A stretch of 64,000 nucleotides of DNA, from the NCBI GenBank assembly GCA_019915135.1, contig JAHLMK010000005.1:2232001-2296000 (forward strand). Direction: 5' to 3'. Below the pieces are notes generated by a model. The model did not search any database and was not told the DNA's origin. It saw nothing but the letters and a program-made list of their open reading frames with translations. The stretch comes from Strobilurus pachycystidiatus (lineage: Eukaryota; Basidiomycota; Agaricomycetes; Agaricales; Physalacriaceae). This document shows positions 1 through 10,351 of the stretch, one piece after another (position 1 is the first letter of the stretch; every line of letters begins with the position of its first letter). Both the position numbers and the translations under genes were made by a program.

Positions 1-433
1 GCCATCCCATGCCCCTCTGAAATAAGCATGCTCTTCAGTGACGTCCTCTAATGCACCCCACCAACATGTTATTGTCATTCGCCCAGCCCATTCATCCATT
101 CGCTCCTCCGTCTTGTTGTCCGGTACTCTGAGGATAGCGTGACTGGCAACGCTGGCCATTTCTTGATTACTGTCAATGTGTTCTATTCCCTTATCGTCCC
201 AATAATGCGTGTACGTCAACGAGGACGATGAGGCCGGGGCGTTAACAATCAGTTTACGAAACACCCAAGGGACTTTCTGGATTCGCAGGACGTCCTCGGT
301 GTTCGTCGTCAGTTTCTTGTTCTAGAAGTAGTGAGCTTATAACCGAAGAGAAGCAGTAGTGAACGAATCTCACTATTTTGAACACTCCGGTGAAATTCGC
401 AACGGAAAGCTCCCCAGGTTCAGTGAACGTCAT
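1..433 (-). CDS. Lipocalin-like small protein of unknown function, 5' part (runs off left edge)
   Basis: Two exons are visible: ATG at 433-431, exon 1 433-374, a 52-nt intron 373-322 (GTGAGA...CTAG), and exon 2 from 321 to the window edge. The joined reading frame is open for 127 codons. It begins MTFTEPGELSVANFTGVFKI, followed by a KKLTTNTEDVLR stretch and the motif THYWDDKGIEHID. The pattern (K-x-L-x-x-x-T-[DE]-[DE]-[IV]-L-R followed by HYxDDxGxEHID) resembles a family of roughly 200-residue uncharacterised proteins common in mushroom genomes. A lipocalin-like fold is my guess for that family. The 3' end and stop codon lie outside the window. No catalytic motif is visible, so I assign no function. 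Confidence 0.65.
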
Positions 434-1924
434 GATGGGCGATTGTGAGGTGTTGTCACATCGGAAAGAGTATTTATGTGCGCCTCTTCACGGCAGTGGG
501 AATGCATCAAAGAGAAGCCTCGATGGCAGTGTTTGGTGGCGGAAAGATGGGGACACGTTCTCAGGATGCCCAAGCGTCGCATGCAGTTTCTGAATTTATC
601 CCGAATCCGCTTTTTGCGGGCGTTGGCCCCTTCGTGATGTGCTTAGGCTGACTCTTCAAAGAAGAGCCGGACAAGAGCTGACCACAAACTTCAGTTTTTG
701 GTTCCCCTAATGACAGGGCATCACATACCTTTTTGTTTCTGATGTGATCATCCATCACTGGCACCGCTAAGCGCTGTCCTTCCATGCTCGGGGACGAGAT
801 ACGCAGAGGTCACTCTCCGTCGGTTCTACAAGCTTTGCTAACTCCCTCTCAAAATCGGCCGAGGGAACGGAGCAGCTCTTAGGGCGGAATCCATTTGGGG
901 GAAGGAGGACCCATGACTCGCGCTGTGTCAGAGGTAGGAAAAGCAGAGGGATGCGTGAGAAGGCAATGAGCAGATCTGGAGGGGTTATGATGGCCGATTT
1001 GTTTCAAATCAGCTGGATTGATTCAAAATATGAGGCAATTGCTTGTAGAACAAAGATAAGAGACGTACGCGGTCAAACGCCGGACACATAGAGGGATGGT
1101 GACCGAAATTATCATTTCCTTCGAAGACGTTACGCGCGCCTGTCTTGAGACCTCGATTCCAATGGTCCCGATAATATGGCCATGAAATGTGATGTCAAGA
1201 GACCTCTCAACCTGCTCTCAACAAACGAAGATGGTGGTCCAAAAAGAGTGTGGTTCGGTCACGGGACCCAAAGCATTGTCTCACCTTCGCGGCGCTCGCC
1301 ACGCGACCGTCGCGACACTGACAGAATCGACCAGGTTGGGATGATTAAGCCCCTCCGAGAACTTTAATGACGAGCCCCAGCTATCCATTACGCCCCCAAA
1401 ACGAGTCCCACAGACATCCATATCTACGCAGAAGACCGAACGCGGCGGAAGCCACCGCACTGAATAGACCCGCGATGGCTTCACTAAAAATTGTTGCTGC
1501 CCTGTTTTCCTTCCAAAAGTCAACGAAAATCTTGTGCTCAGTATGATCTCCATACTCAAATCCGCGCAGTACTATCCGTCTGTAATGACTGGAAGCCGAA
1601 TGTAAAGCGAGTCTCTCGTGGTGCTCGAGCAGATAGTGACGCTGCAAGCCATGTATGAAAACTTGTGCCTGATATATACACGCATTCCACTCGCTACATC
1701 TGAGCTCGGCATCTCAAGAACGAAGCCCTCGCGGAGCACTGGCACTGGCAGACACAATACAGCTCAATTGATATTCATTGCAAACCATCTTATGGCGATC
1801 CAGTAACGCGGCGTAACGTCAAGTACGCAAATTCTCCATTGAATTGGTCGTGGTATCGAAACACACTGTACAGTGAGAATTCGCATGGGTAGTATGGACA
1901 GTGCCATTGGGCCAACATTCCGGT
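434..1924. other. Gene-free stretch
   Basis: Only short, overlapping, low-quality frames occur here on both strands. I found no splice-joined gene, no RNA gene and no clear repeat. Confidence 0.5.
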
Positions 1925-2595
1925 TTAATGACTCAGAGTAACGGTATCGCATCCTCCATTCTTGATATCCAAGTTGTACCTGAAGAAATCATCGGGATTG
2001 ACAGCGCTGATCCCGCCCTTTGCATAGTCGCACCATCAGTAAGTATCGACATCACTTCCAGCAAATCAAAGCTTACAAAATCACAATGGCTCGCGACGTT
2101 CCCCAGCCCAGTCTTGCAGTTGGTGTTGTCGGGAATGGTGCCGGTGTCCGGGGTTTTCGTGTTGGCAATGGTGAGCTCACCTTTCATTGGTACTTGTCAA
2201 CACAACTGGGAGGGATGAAATGAGAGGAATGACTCGAACTTACATCGCCGTCCGAGCCCATCGACGAGGTTGAAGCACCGTTCCACCCTGTCCTTGGACG
2301 CGATAGCCTGATGACATGTTATCAGACCAAGAAGAATATCCTGGCCATCCTGGCCATGAAAGAACGTACATTGGTCGAAAGTGTCGTCGTCGCGACAGAA
2401 TCACAAAGCTGATCGATGAACCGACTGCAGTTCCCAGCTCCGGATGTACCGCCCGTAAGGCTGTAGCATGTGGGGAGAGGCGGAACCTGAGCCACAGCAA
2501 AGATGACAATAGCGAGGAACTGAATAGTAGTTGGAGCATATAACTCAGAGATTGTAGGTTTCGCCACTCACGATAATGCTGGACTTGAAGATCAT
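1925..2595 (-). CDS. Secreted 8-cysteine protein, Y3-like glycan-binding family
   Basis: Five short exons join in frame from ATG 2595-2593 to TAA at 1927-1925, giving about 140 residues. The first intron (GTGAGT...TTCAG) joins MIFKSSII to FLAIVIFAVAQ, which together make a clear signal peptide. The mature part holds eight cysteines in the contexts TCYS, NCSRFIDQLC, RCFN, RRC, NCKTGL, HCDF and GGC. It also has the NTKTP and NPDDFFRYNLDI segments. This order (CxxxG...NCxxFI..LC...RCFN...C...NTKTP...NC...CxxGG...D) matches the fungal Y3-like small secreted glycan-binding proteins as I know them. Eight cysteines would allow four disulfides. The splice that creates the fifth cysteine (RRC) joins a T to GT across the intron, which supports the model. 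It probably acts outside the cell; the ligand is unknown. Confidence 0.7.
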
Positions 2596-3216
2596 TGTAC
2601 GTGCCAATGGCCAACGCTTCATCCAGAGGAGTCCTTTATAGCATTCTGGGGGAAGAATGACAGCTATCGGCGAAGGTGAAGGATGACCGTGGTCTGATAC
2701 AAGTCTGATGGAGTCCGAACGCTGGCAGCTAGAATGCTTAGCTAGAAGCCGAACGGAGTCTCGAGAGACGTACTTAGAGCCAGTCAAACAGAGCACAGAA
2801 GTTCCAGAAGAGCAGCTGATCAGCCATTCAAAGTTGCCTGTCGAGGTGAACACGGAATTGAAGTCGGAGGATGGCAAAAACAAGATTTGTATCAAGGGCC
2901 AGCCAAGTTTCCAACTCGTAGTTGACAGCTTCATGAGGAAGGGAGCCCAGATGACCGCTGTACAGCTCATGGCGTCTGTACAATACGTTTAACGTTCCAA
3001 TTGAGAATCAGCAATGTTCACGTTGAAGGAAGAGGGCCGACGGTCGATCAGTCTAATTCGGCTTTCTCTTGCTGTACCTGCCCGCGGACGCCGGCTCTGT
3101 CCCTATGTACGCCAAGGTCAGCGGCGACTCTACACGATAATCTTGAGATGGCACAGACTGCGCCAAGTGAACAGCAAAGAGCACCCACACAATATGATTC
3201 GAATTTTTCTTGGTGA
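2596..3216. other. Gene-free stretch between the Y3-like gene and the damaged oxidase
   Basis: It contains the upstream region of the Y3-like gene and the downstream region of the oxidase copy. The longer open frames (2708-2992 +, 2545-2970 -) overlap each other and show no recognised domain. Confidence 0.45.
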
Positions 3217-4828
3217 TCACTCATGATCAAGTTCATTGTTCCTCACGCCGCGCACGACCTGACCTGTCTTCGACTCACCGCCCAATCTTGCACGATTCGT
3301 TTGAGGCTGGGGACATCTTCTCTCACTAGACAAAGTGTTTTGCAAGTAGTGCCTACGAAGGGACATTTTCGAAGGCTTAGCACCAGTCTCGAGCTCTTTG
3401 ACGAGTTCGAGGACGTCGCTAGCACAACCAAAAGAAAGGGAGAACCCAGCACCGCCTTGGCCATAAGAGTGTACTATGCGGCTCATGGAACCGTCGGTCT
3501 TCTGGCGCAACGCGAAGGTTGGAGCCGCGGAAGGGACGGAGACCTTGTACCAGAGGTGCATCAGGATCATATTCAGCATTCTCGAGGCCGGGAACGAAGT
3601 TGTTGCACCGCTGGCGCATGCGAACGATTTGGGGCTATCGAGAGTGAGGTCAAGCTCGCACTTGTGAGGCTGAGCAAGACCGCCGAGGATGAGAGTGTTG
3701 TCGTTACGCGGGACGATGAAAACGATGTCTTCGTCCTCGCCGCGAGTGTCATCGTGAGTAACAGCAAGGGCCTCGGTAACCTTGGGGAATCTAGTGCCGT
3801 CGTTGACAACTCGGATGAGGGCACCGCGAAGAGGGTATACGGAGGCGTCGCCAGCGAGCTCGAGACCTGAAAGGCCAGTGGCATTGACAATGGCATCTGC
3901 GCCGTATGCGGCTAGGAGCTCTTCCTCTTGGTCGAGAAGGTCTCCGCTAATCTTGCGAGTTTCCATGACTGCACCCTTGTAGATCAGGACGAAGCGGAGC
4001 TAGTTCATGTAGGCGTCGGTGTCAATGACGGGAGCCAAGTGCTGATAGGCGTCAATGACGCCAGCCTTCTGGTTGACTTCGTGTTCCCGAACGATGTTGG
4101 CATCTCGCCTAACACCTTTGATCTGAGATTCAGGTCAGCCAAAAGTCGATCACTGCAATATTGAATACTTACCTCGCCTTGGGATACAATCTCTTCGTAT
4201 TTGTCGAGCTGTCCTCGATCGGGCATGCTCTCAAGAACTTGGTCGAAGAAGAAGTTGGCCATACGCATGCGGACGCCATGGTCAAGGCATTCATCGGCGG
4301 TCATCATCTCCTGGAGCTTGTCGAAGACTCGATAAGAAGTCATGCACCACCGCTTCGAGTTGTGCAAAGATATCACGTCGGTGTGCTTGCCGCAGACTGC
4401 AGGAGGCCAATCCCACCTAAGCGATTGTCATTTAGTCGCCGGCAGATCTGAGTCGATAGATTACTCACAAGGCACCGGCGATTTGAGAAGTGATGCGGTT
4501 CTTGGGGTCGGCCCAGCGTTCAGCGACGATGGTGACATCGTAGCCTGCGTCCAAGAGTGCCCAAGCAGACTATGGAATGTCAGAAGTGAGATAGATGGCA
4601 CTCGAAGTAAAACAAGCTTACAGTGAAGCCAGTAACACCGCCGCCAATAACCAAGATTCGCTTCTTGGATGCATTGAGGTCATGGGGAGCGGGGGCGTCC
4701 TGGTGAAGAGCGAGTTCGTCCCCGACACGAGTCAAGAAGAAGTTGGGAGTAGAGGCGGAAGATATTGTAGTTCTTGATGGGGCTGCCGATGTAGCTGAGA
4801 CTGCGCTTGAGTAGAGGGGATGGTTCAT
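3217..4828 (-). pseudogene. D-amino-acid oxidase (FAD-dependent), damaged left copy
   Basis: This copy reads from ATG 4828-4826 through several exons, with the FAD-binding stretch ILVIGGGVTGFT near the N-terminus and VHSYGQGGAGFSLSFG near the C-terminus. It is the inverted counterpart of the intact gene at 59087-60519. Compared with that gene it has lost one base just after LDSP (near 3640) and eleven bases near 3520. Together these remove four codons but leave the roughly 40 codons between them in the wrong frame. That erases the conserved stretch reading RPFRGSNVRVERE in the right copy, the substrate-side arginine region of the family. The C-terminus also runs about 40 residues beyond the normal stop. 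A full-length but probably inactive protein could still be made. The TATA-like upstream DNA is conserved with the other copy. Confidence 0.75.
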
Positions 4829-6141
4829 CTTGTTGGAGAACAATCAGATTATATACCACCTGAACCTCATCCTCAGCGCGACTTCGAGCGAGAACTGTTC
4901 GTCCGCGGTACCCTGACAACTTCCCAAGTCAGCGCTAAGTGCTCGGATGTCCAGCGAGGAGCGAATCAGTACCCCGAGTGTTTTAAGACCTCGGATCGGA
5001 GTCAATGGCCTTCGCGCGTTGGTTTTGCGCGCGGAAGGATGGCACGTCGAGACGACCGGGAGTGTACATGGCCCGTATGAGAGCCCGCTGAAAAAGCATT
5101 GCGAAGTCCATGTCTTTCAGGGCTGCTCAAAGCTCGCGGGCTCCGTCTGTTTGAGCACAGACAAGTTCTGAAAGCCCTGGCTACAAGAAAGGGCCCGGGT
5201 GCACGGTGTGTACATCTGACTGTGTTCTTGCATTCAATTCGTGTGTTCCGAGGTATCCGATACTTGTTATCTAGTGGGACGGTCCGCGTCAGTGTCTTTT
5301 TTGAAAATTTCGAAAGTTCTCACCTCGAGGTTTGGAACATGGTCCGTTTTTTCCGTTTTCATGAGAACAGCAAGCCCTGCACTGAAGCTGAAGAGCTGTC
5401 AATCTGACCACTCGCGCCCGACGGCTAGAGCAGATTAAATAAATGTGTACGGCGGCCTTGTATTCGACACCCGGAGAAGAGACTGTGCAGAGATGTGCAC
5501 TTATATTCGGAGGTTCCACAGGAGCATTGGATGTGGACGTGGTCGGTCGTGCTCATGGCAAGAGACCAAGAAGCGTGCCGGCCGATAATCGATAATCACC
5601 CAGGCTCCACGGCTTTCGTCCCTTGATGCATATATCCTTTCCGGGCTTTTCTTCGGACCAAGTTTACATAAGTTACCACAAAAGCCAGGACCGTAGTTCG
5701 AGCCTACTTACAGGGTCTTGCATATGAAACTGCAGGTCACACATCGCGAAATTGTGTTGAGACTTATTTGTGTATCCAGGGTCTGCCGCAAAGCCGAGGG
5801 CAAGGAGCGTCCTTCAGGACGCACAAGGCTCCCGGGGTAGCTACAAAATCCCAGCTGGCGTCCAGAAGCCAGCCCATCTGGTTTTGAGAAGTTCAAGTAC
5901 GCCTGAGAAGTCAGAGGCCGCGGGATCCCATTGAGGGCGTCATGAAGCCGAGAACGGCAACACCCTGAATGTCCAAATAAACAATGAGATGCGCGAATGG
6001 TGACATGCAGTTTCATATGCAAACGGCTGTAGTCTGTTCCTGTTCATTTCTCTACGATTGAGTGGCTCTCCTGAAATCTGCTGACCCCACATCGGCCCCT
6101 CCTACCGAATGGTATGATCTTTAAAAGCTGGATCTCAGGGT
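4829..6141. other. Shared divergent intergenic region of left block
   Basis: The first 270 bp match the reverse complement of 58760-59028 (the oxidase promoter) and include a TATATA-like box about 4850-4856. The rest holds the 305-bp inverted-repeat element described separately and no convincing gene. Confidence 0.5.
5718..6022. mobile_element. MITE with about 65-bp imperfect terminal inverted repeats
   Basis: The left end begins TTGCATATGAAACTGCAGGT, and the right end, read in reverse complement, begins TTGCATATGAAACTGCATGT. The similarity continues inward for roughly 65 bp at about three quarters identity. The element is about 305 bp and carries no transposase. No clear target-site duplication was identified. 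It sits between the two divergent genes of the left duplicated block and has no counterpart in the right block. Confidence 0.65.
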
Positions 6142-7476
6142 ATGAAGACGTCCAGCGATAGCACTTTCCCCCACATGTCTATCACTACCATCCTCCCCAA
6201 AGAGCTCCTTGACGAGATAGTCGACTGCCTGCACGACGACCATCCTGCTCTCGTCGCAGTTTGCTCTTCATCCCGCTGTTTCCGTCTTCGCGCACAGAAA
6301 CATATCTTTCGCAACATCACATTCTCGCCAACGAGGCAGTCACCTTCTAGCTTTCTTCCCTTCCTAGAGACATCTCCCCATCTGCAAGGCCTTCGACTAA
6401 TCTGTGCAGTGTTGCCCGCCTCCATTGGCGGTTCCACTCAACGACTTCACCTGCACGACGATAAGGCACTCCCTCGTGTGTACCAGGCGTTGCACAACGT
6501 CAGAGCTGTCGAGCTCAGGGATATGGTCAAACTACAAGCATACACAGGCCAGGGTAGCTTGATGGACCTCATCTCCTCACCTAGAGTCGAGGCATTGACG
6601 TTGAACAGAGCCTTCTTGGAATCCACAATCTCAGTATTTGCCATCATGTCCTACCTGCCCTCCGTGAACTTCCTCCGCCTCCTTGACGTTCATACCATGG
6701 CGGCTGCCTTTCCCCGTCTTAGTGATGGGATTACGGCGGCTCAGCTTACCTGGCTGACGCTCACAGCGGGAGTCATCTCAACCGGAATAGGTCTCTTCAT
6801 GTTCCACGACCTAAAGGATAATTGGCTCAGAGGTCTTCAAGCATTGACCCTCCAATCCTATTTCATCAATGAACTGCCTTCGATTGCTCATCTCGTCGAG
6901 CATCTTCCTGATCTGAAGTCATTGACTGTCACGAATCCTGTTGGTAGCATTTCTCATGTGGCTAGTACGTCTGCATCTCACCCCACGAAAACCCATCTAA
7001 GCTAATTGTGCCCTTTAGCTCAGAGTAGGCTTGCGGCTCAGATGTCAAAGTTTCCTGTCCTTCGCCTTGAACATCTCCACATCGGTTTACCCAGCTTGGA
7101 TTCGTCCTGGTTTCCGTGGTGGATCATGACTCTCTGCGGAGAAACCGAGGGGCCTCCGGAAGATATCCGGCTGCGCGAATTGGCCTTTCAGTTCCAGTCC
7201 CGAGGCTCCGAATCTAGAGCAATGCACACTGAGATTCACGGAGCTTTGAACAGGCTAGACGGTCTTCTGGCGTCTATGGCGCTGCTGAGCTCGGTGAAGG
7301 TCATATTTCCTGCCCCATCTCTTCCAATGACTGGAAGGGAAAAGATGGAAGAGATTTGCGACAGTGTAGACATGCGCGCTCTGTTTCAAGAATCGTGCGG
7401 GTCTCTGGTGAAGCGTAAGCTCTTAGACGTTACAGGTAATCAATTCTCGATTCATCATTGCGTCCCACTCTTCTGA
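6142..7476 (+). CDS. F-box/leucine-rich-type protein, intact left copy
   Basis: The frame opens at ATG 6142; ATG 6175 is an alternative start, just before the F-box. The F-box-like helix reads ITTILPKELLDEIVDCL, followed by a LVAVCSSSRCFRLRAQKHIF segment at about residues 12-60. The remainder is rich in regularly spaced leucines, as in the large LRR-type F-box families of mushrooms. Exon 1 ends at about 6960, and the intron GTACGT...TTTAG leads into exon 2 starting QSRLAAQMSKFPVLRLE. The downstream end is less sure: the frame stops at 7474-7476, but a final intron after VTG is possible. F-box proteins of this type recruit substrates to SCF ubiquitin ligases; the substrate is unknown. Divergently placed to the damaged oxidase copy. 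Confidence 0.75.
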
Positions 7477-8115
7477 TCATCCTTCCCAGACTGAAATGTT
7501 CCAACTTCTCGTACGCATATATGTCACTGAGCTTTTGTAAAAGCGTCAAAGGAAAATTCGAGTGACATAGATACCCACTACACGTTAAGCATCCTTCTTG
7601 AAGTACACTACCTTCCCGCTGGTACGACTGCACCGAAAATTGATATCCTCCTTGCTCGTGAGTTACAATTGGTCATCAGGAAAATGTCCCGCCTCGCTGG
7701 AGATGTTCACATTCTCGAGTCGAGCGACATCGCGCCGTCGTAACTCTCCCAAGGACAATGATCATACTTACAGGCAGCAACAGACAAGTCATGTGCATGG
7801 AGCGCCGCTCATTTGACGGCTTTCTTAGTGTCATATTGGGGAAGTTGGGCGCCGCAGGCGCGAAGATTCGTGGCGCAGGAGTCCCGCCGACTCGAAATTC
7901 AAATTCGGCAGCGCCCGCCGCCAGAAACATGCCGGATCGGAGATGAATGTGGGCCGTGGCTGCTCTTGTCTTTCGCTCTTTGCAAGTTGTTCTCAGTCTA
8001 CGACAATGATGACACAATTGTGGCGATGATTCCTCCTGCTGCTCGTACGCACGCGTGGCAGCCGTGGCTGTCACTGATGCAAGCAAAGACCAGGTCAATC
8101 AAAAAGATGACACTC
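7477..8115. other. Gene-free stretch left of the transposon
   Basis: Open frames at 7676-8098 (-) and 7813-8124 (+) overlap on opposite strands and show no domain. I see no convincing gene here. Confidence 0.4.
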
Positions 8116-9754
8116 CAAACTTGAGTTTTCCCGGTCGTGACCAGAATGAGTCGAGTCCTGACTCTAACTCGAGAAAGAGGTACTGCAGGTTCTTGGTGAA
8201 AAAATATTATATTTACTAGTATACAACATTCAGACAGCAAACACTCTACTTACTACTGCTCAACTCGAGTCAACTCTAGCCAGACTCTAGCCCGTCTTGA
8301 CCCAAACTCCCTCAAGTCAAGTTTGGACTCGAGCCACTCCAGCTCCAGCTCCAACTCAACTCAAACTCCAACATTCCCCTAAGCGAGTTAGTACTCAACT
8401 CCAACGGAGCAACTCAACTCCAATCTCAACTCTACTCAACTCAAAACTCTTCCAGACTTGAGTCGACTCCAATTCCAACAGTCGACTTGACGCGGTTTCA
8501 TACTCGAGTGGGCTCTAATCTGACCTCAAGGCAAATGCCATTCCAACGTGCGATAGCCTCCGACGACGCGTTGAGAGGCGGTGGACAGGTGCACTAGTGG
8601 TGCGAGAGCGTGTCGGCAAGGAGAAAACCGGTCGACCACACTCAAGAATGGCCGTAAAGTGGGCCGGAAACACCAGGGAGAGATAAAGAGAGGTAGACAC
8701 GACATTCAGAGACCAAAGACGACTTACCGATTGCCCGGACTGTCTGCCATGCCACCCGGTGTCGTCGGCAGACTCCTGAGGACAAGAGCACGTCCGTTAC
8801 TAGAAAGCGCATGCTGTGGTCGACGGCACGTTGCCGCTGTTGTGGCCCGCGGGTCGTTGTCGCCGCCTTCGCTGTGCTGGTGGTATAGGAAGAATGGCAA
8901 ATGATCAGTCATATGCCAACGACTGCAACGTGTCCAGGCCCGCTTGATGTCCAAAGTGCAGGTGCCTGGTGCACCAAGGCACGGCCGCCCGGGCCGATGC
9001 ACTTGGGACATCAACGAGGCCTGGACTCGTTGCCATGGTCTGCAGCTGACTCAGCATTTTGTCCTTTCTTCCAACCACCAGCGATGAGCAATAACGACCA
9101 CGGAAACGGCTGGCATCTTACAACGACGCGACTGACGAAGTCGCTTTATTCGGCCGCAGTCATTTCCCAACGGACGAATACGGCAGCCACAACGGAGACG
9201 ACCACGGCGCACTACTGACGACATGCGCCCATTTGCATCAGCACACGCATTCCGGCAGTGGCTTCCTCCCCAACATTGACGACATCGGCACGGCATGGCA
9301 GATGCCCAAGATCGACCCGTCTACCCTCTTCAGTGAGTCAGTCATATCTGTTCTCATTGTATCTTGAACACCGGTCGTACCTGTTTTCATCCTACTGTAT
9401 CTACCACGAACACTGGGTCAAGTTCTTTCAGTCCTTCCCAATTGATTTCCCTGGGAGCTCCTCCAATGACAACTTTTGTCCAACCACATATTGGAGACTT
9501 GCAAGCAAAATCTGGGCCCGTGCATTAAGTTTGCGACTCGACATTGAGCAGAGTTGCGACTCTTGTCATTGTTTGAGTCTAGTTGAGTCCTGTTGAGTCG
9601 AGTTCAGGTTTGAGTTCGAGTGGAGTTTGAGTTTGAGTTCGAACTGAGTTGTGTTGCGGATGTTTTGATGCGAGTGGGCATACTTATGTGAGAGGTCTTG
9701 AGTTTGAGTCAAGACTCGACTCATTCCGGTCACGACCGGGAAGACTCAAGTTTT
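8116..9754. mobile_element. Non-autonomous TIR transposon with subterminal repeats, about 1.64 kb
   Basis: Terminal inverted repeats of about 45 bp lie at 8116-8160 and 9711-9754. Both contain TTCCCGGTCGTGACC followed by GAATGAGTCGAGTC and differ at only a few positions. Just inside the left end (about 8160-8520) the strand is packed with short CAACTC/GACTC motifs. Just inside the right end (about 9545-9720) it is packed with the complementary GAGTTGAG/GAGTC motifs. Such motif arrays are typical transposase-binding subterminal regions of cut-and-paste elements. No transposase reading frame is visible. No target-site duplication could be fixed, so I do not assign a superfamily. Confidence 0.75.
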
Positions 9755-9755
9755 C

Positions 9756-10015
9756 CAGGCTCATGAACCAGCCGTCCGGCGTTCGTTCGCTCCAGCTAAT
9801 TACTATGGCAGAAATATGAGAGGTCCGAAAAAGGAAAGAGCAAGAGCCAATCACAGGAGAGCAAGAAAAGGAGGAACGAACGCCAGGACGTTCGTTCCTC
9901 CTTTTCTTGCTCTCCTGTGATTGGCTCTTGCTCTTTCCTTTTTCGGACCTCTCATATTTCTGCCATAGTAATTAGCTGGAGCGAACGAACGCCGGACGGC
10001 TGGTTCATGAGCCTG
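9756..10015. repeat. Perfect long palindrome (127-bp arms, 6-nt loop)
   Basis: Bases 9756-9882 are the exact reverse complement of 9889-10015, with loop CCAGGA at 9883-9888. I compared the two arms in full and found no mismatch. It starts one base after the right terminal repeat of the neighbouring transposon. It could be a foldback MITE or a hairpin RNA locus; perfect arms imply recent origin or gene conversion. Confidence 0.9.
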
Positions 10016-10351
10016 CGTGAGACCGTGGATACTCACTCCGACAGGAAGAAATACATCATATTCGGCCATCGTTCGGGCACGATCCCATGTCCGAGCCACA
10101 TCCGATGCTACTCTGGCCTTCAGATCTGTCCATGCGGTTTGGCAGCCCTGCTGCTACCATATCTCACACACCGCAACCACCGGTGGCCATACCTGGACGC
10201 GCCACGACAGACCGAGTCGGCGGAAGATGGGAAATCTGTGCCATCCACTTGATGGCTGCTCATCACTTTATACCCATCTGTCGTACGCATAAGAGCTCCC
10301 TGAAACTCCTTTTGTACTGTAAGCTATCCTGCTTTTTCTGATACGACGACC
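10016..10351. other. Intergenic region before the transporter
   Basis: It contains short open frames on the plus strand (10087-10341) without a recognised domain, and presumably the promoter of the transporter gene. Confidence 0.4.

Larger units (their letters stand above)
3350..7476. repeat. Left arm of large inverted segmental duplication
   Basis: The order oxidase (-) then F-box (+) here is the mirror image of F-box (-) then oxidase (+) at 56682-60519. Similarity covers both coding regions with their intron positions, about 270 bp upstream of the oxidase and about 20 bp upstream of the F-box start. The DNA between the two promoters (about 5100-6120 here) does not align by eye and contains a MITE. 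The ends coincide roughly with the 3' ends of the two genes. Confidence 0.8.

Noticed and set aside
7676..8098. 140-codon minus-strand frame left of the transposon
   Set aside because: Overlaps a plus-strand frame, low-complexity composition and no motif.
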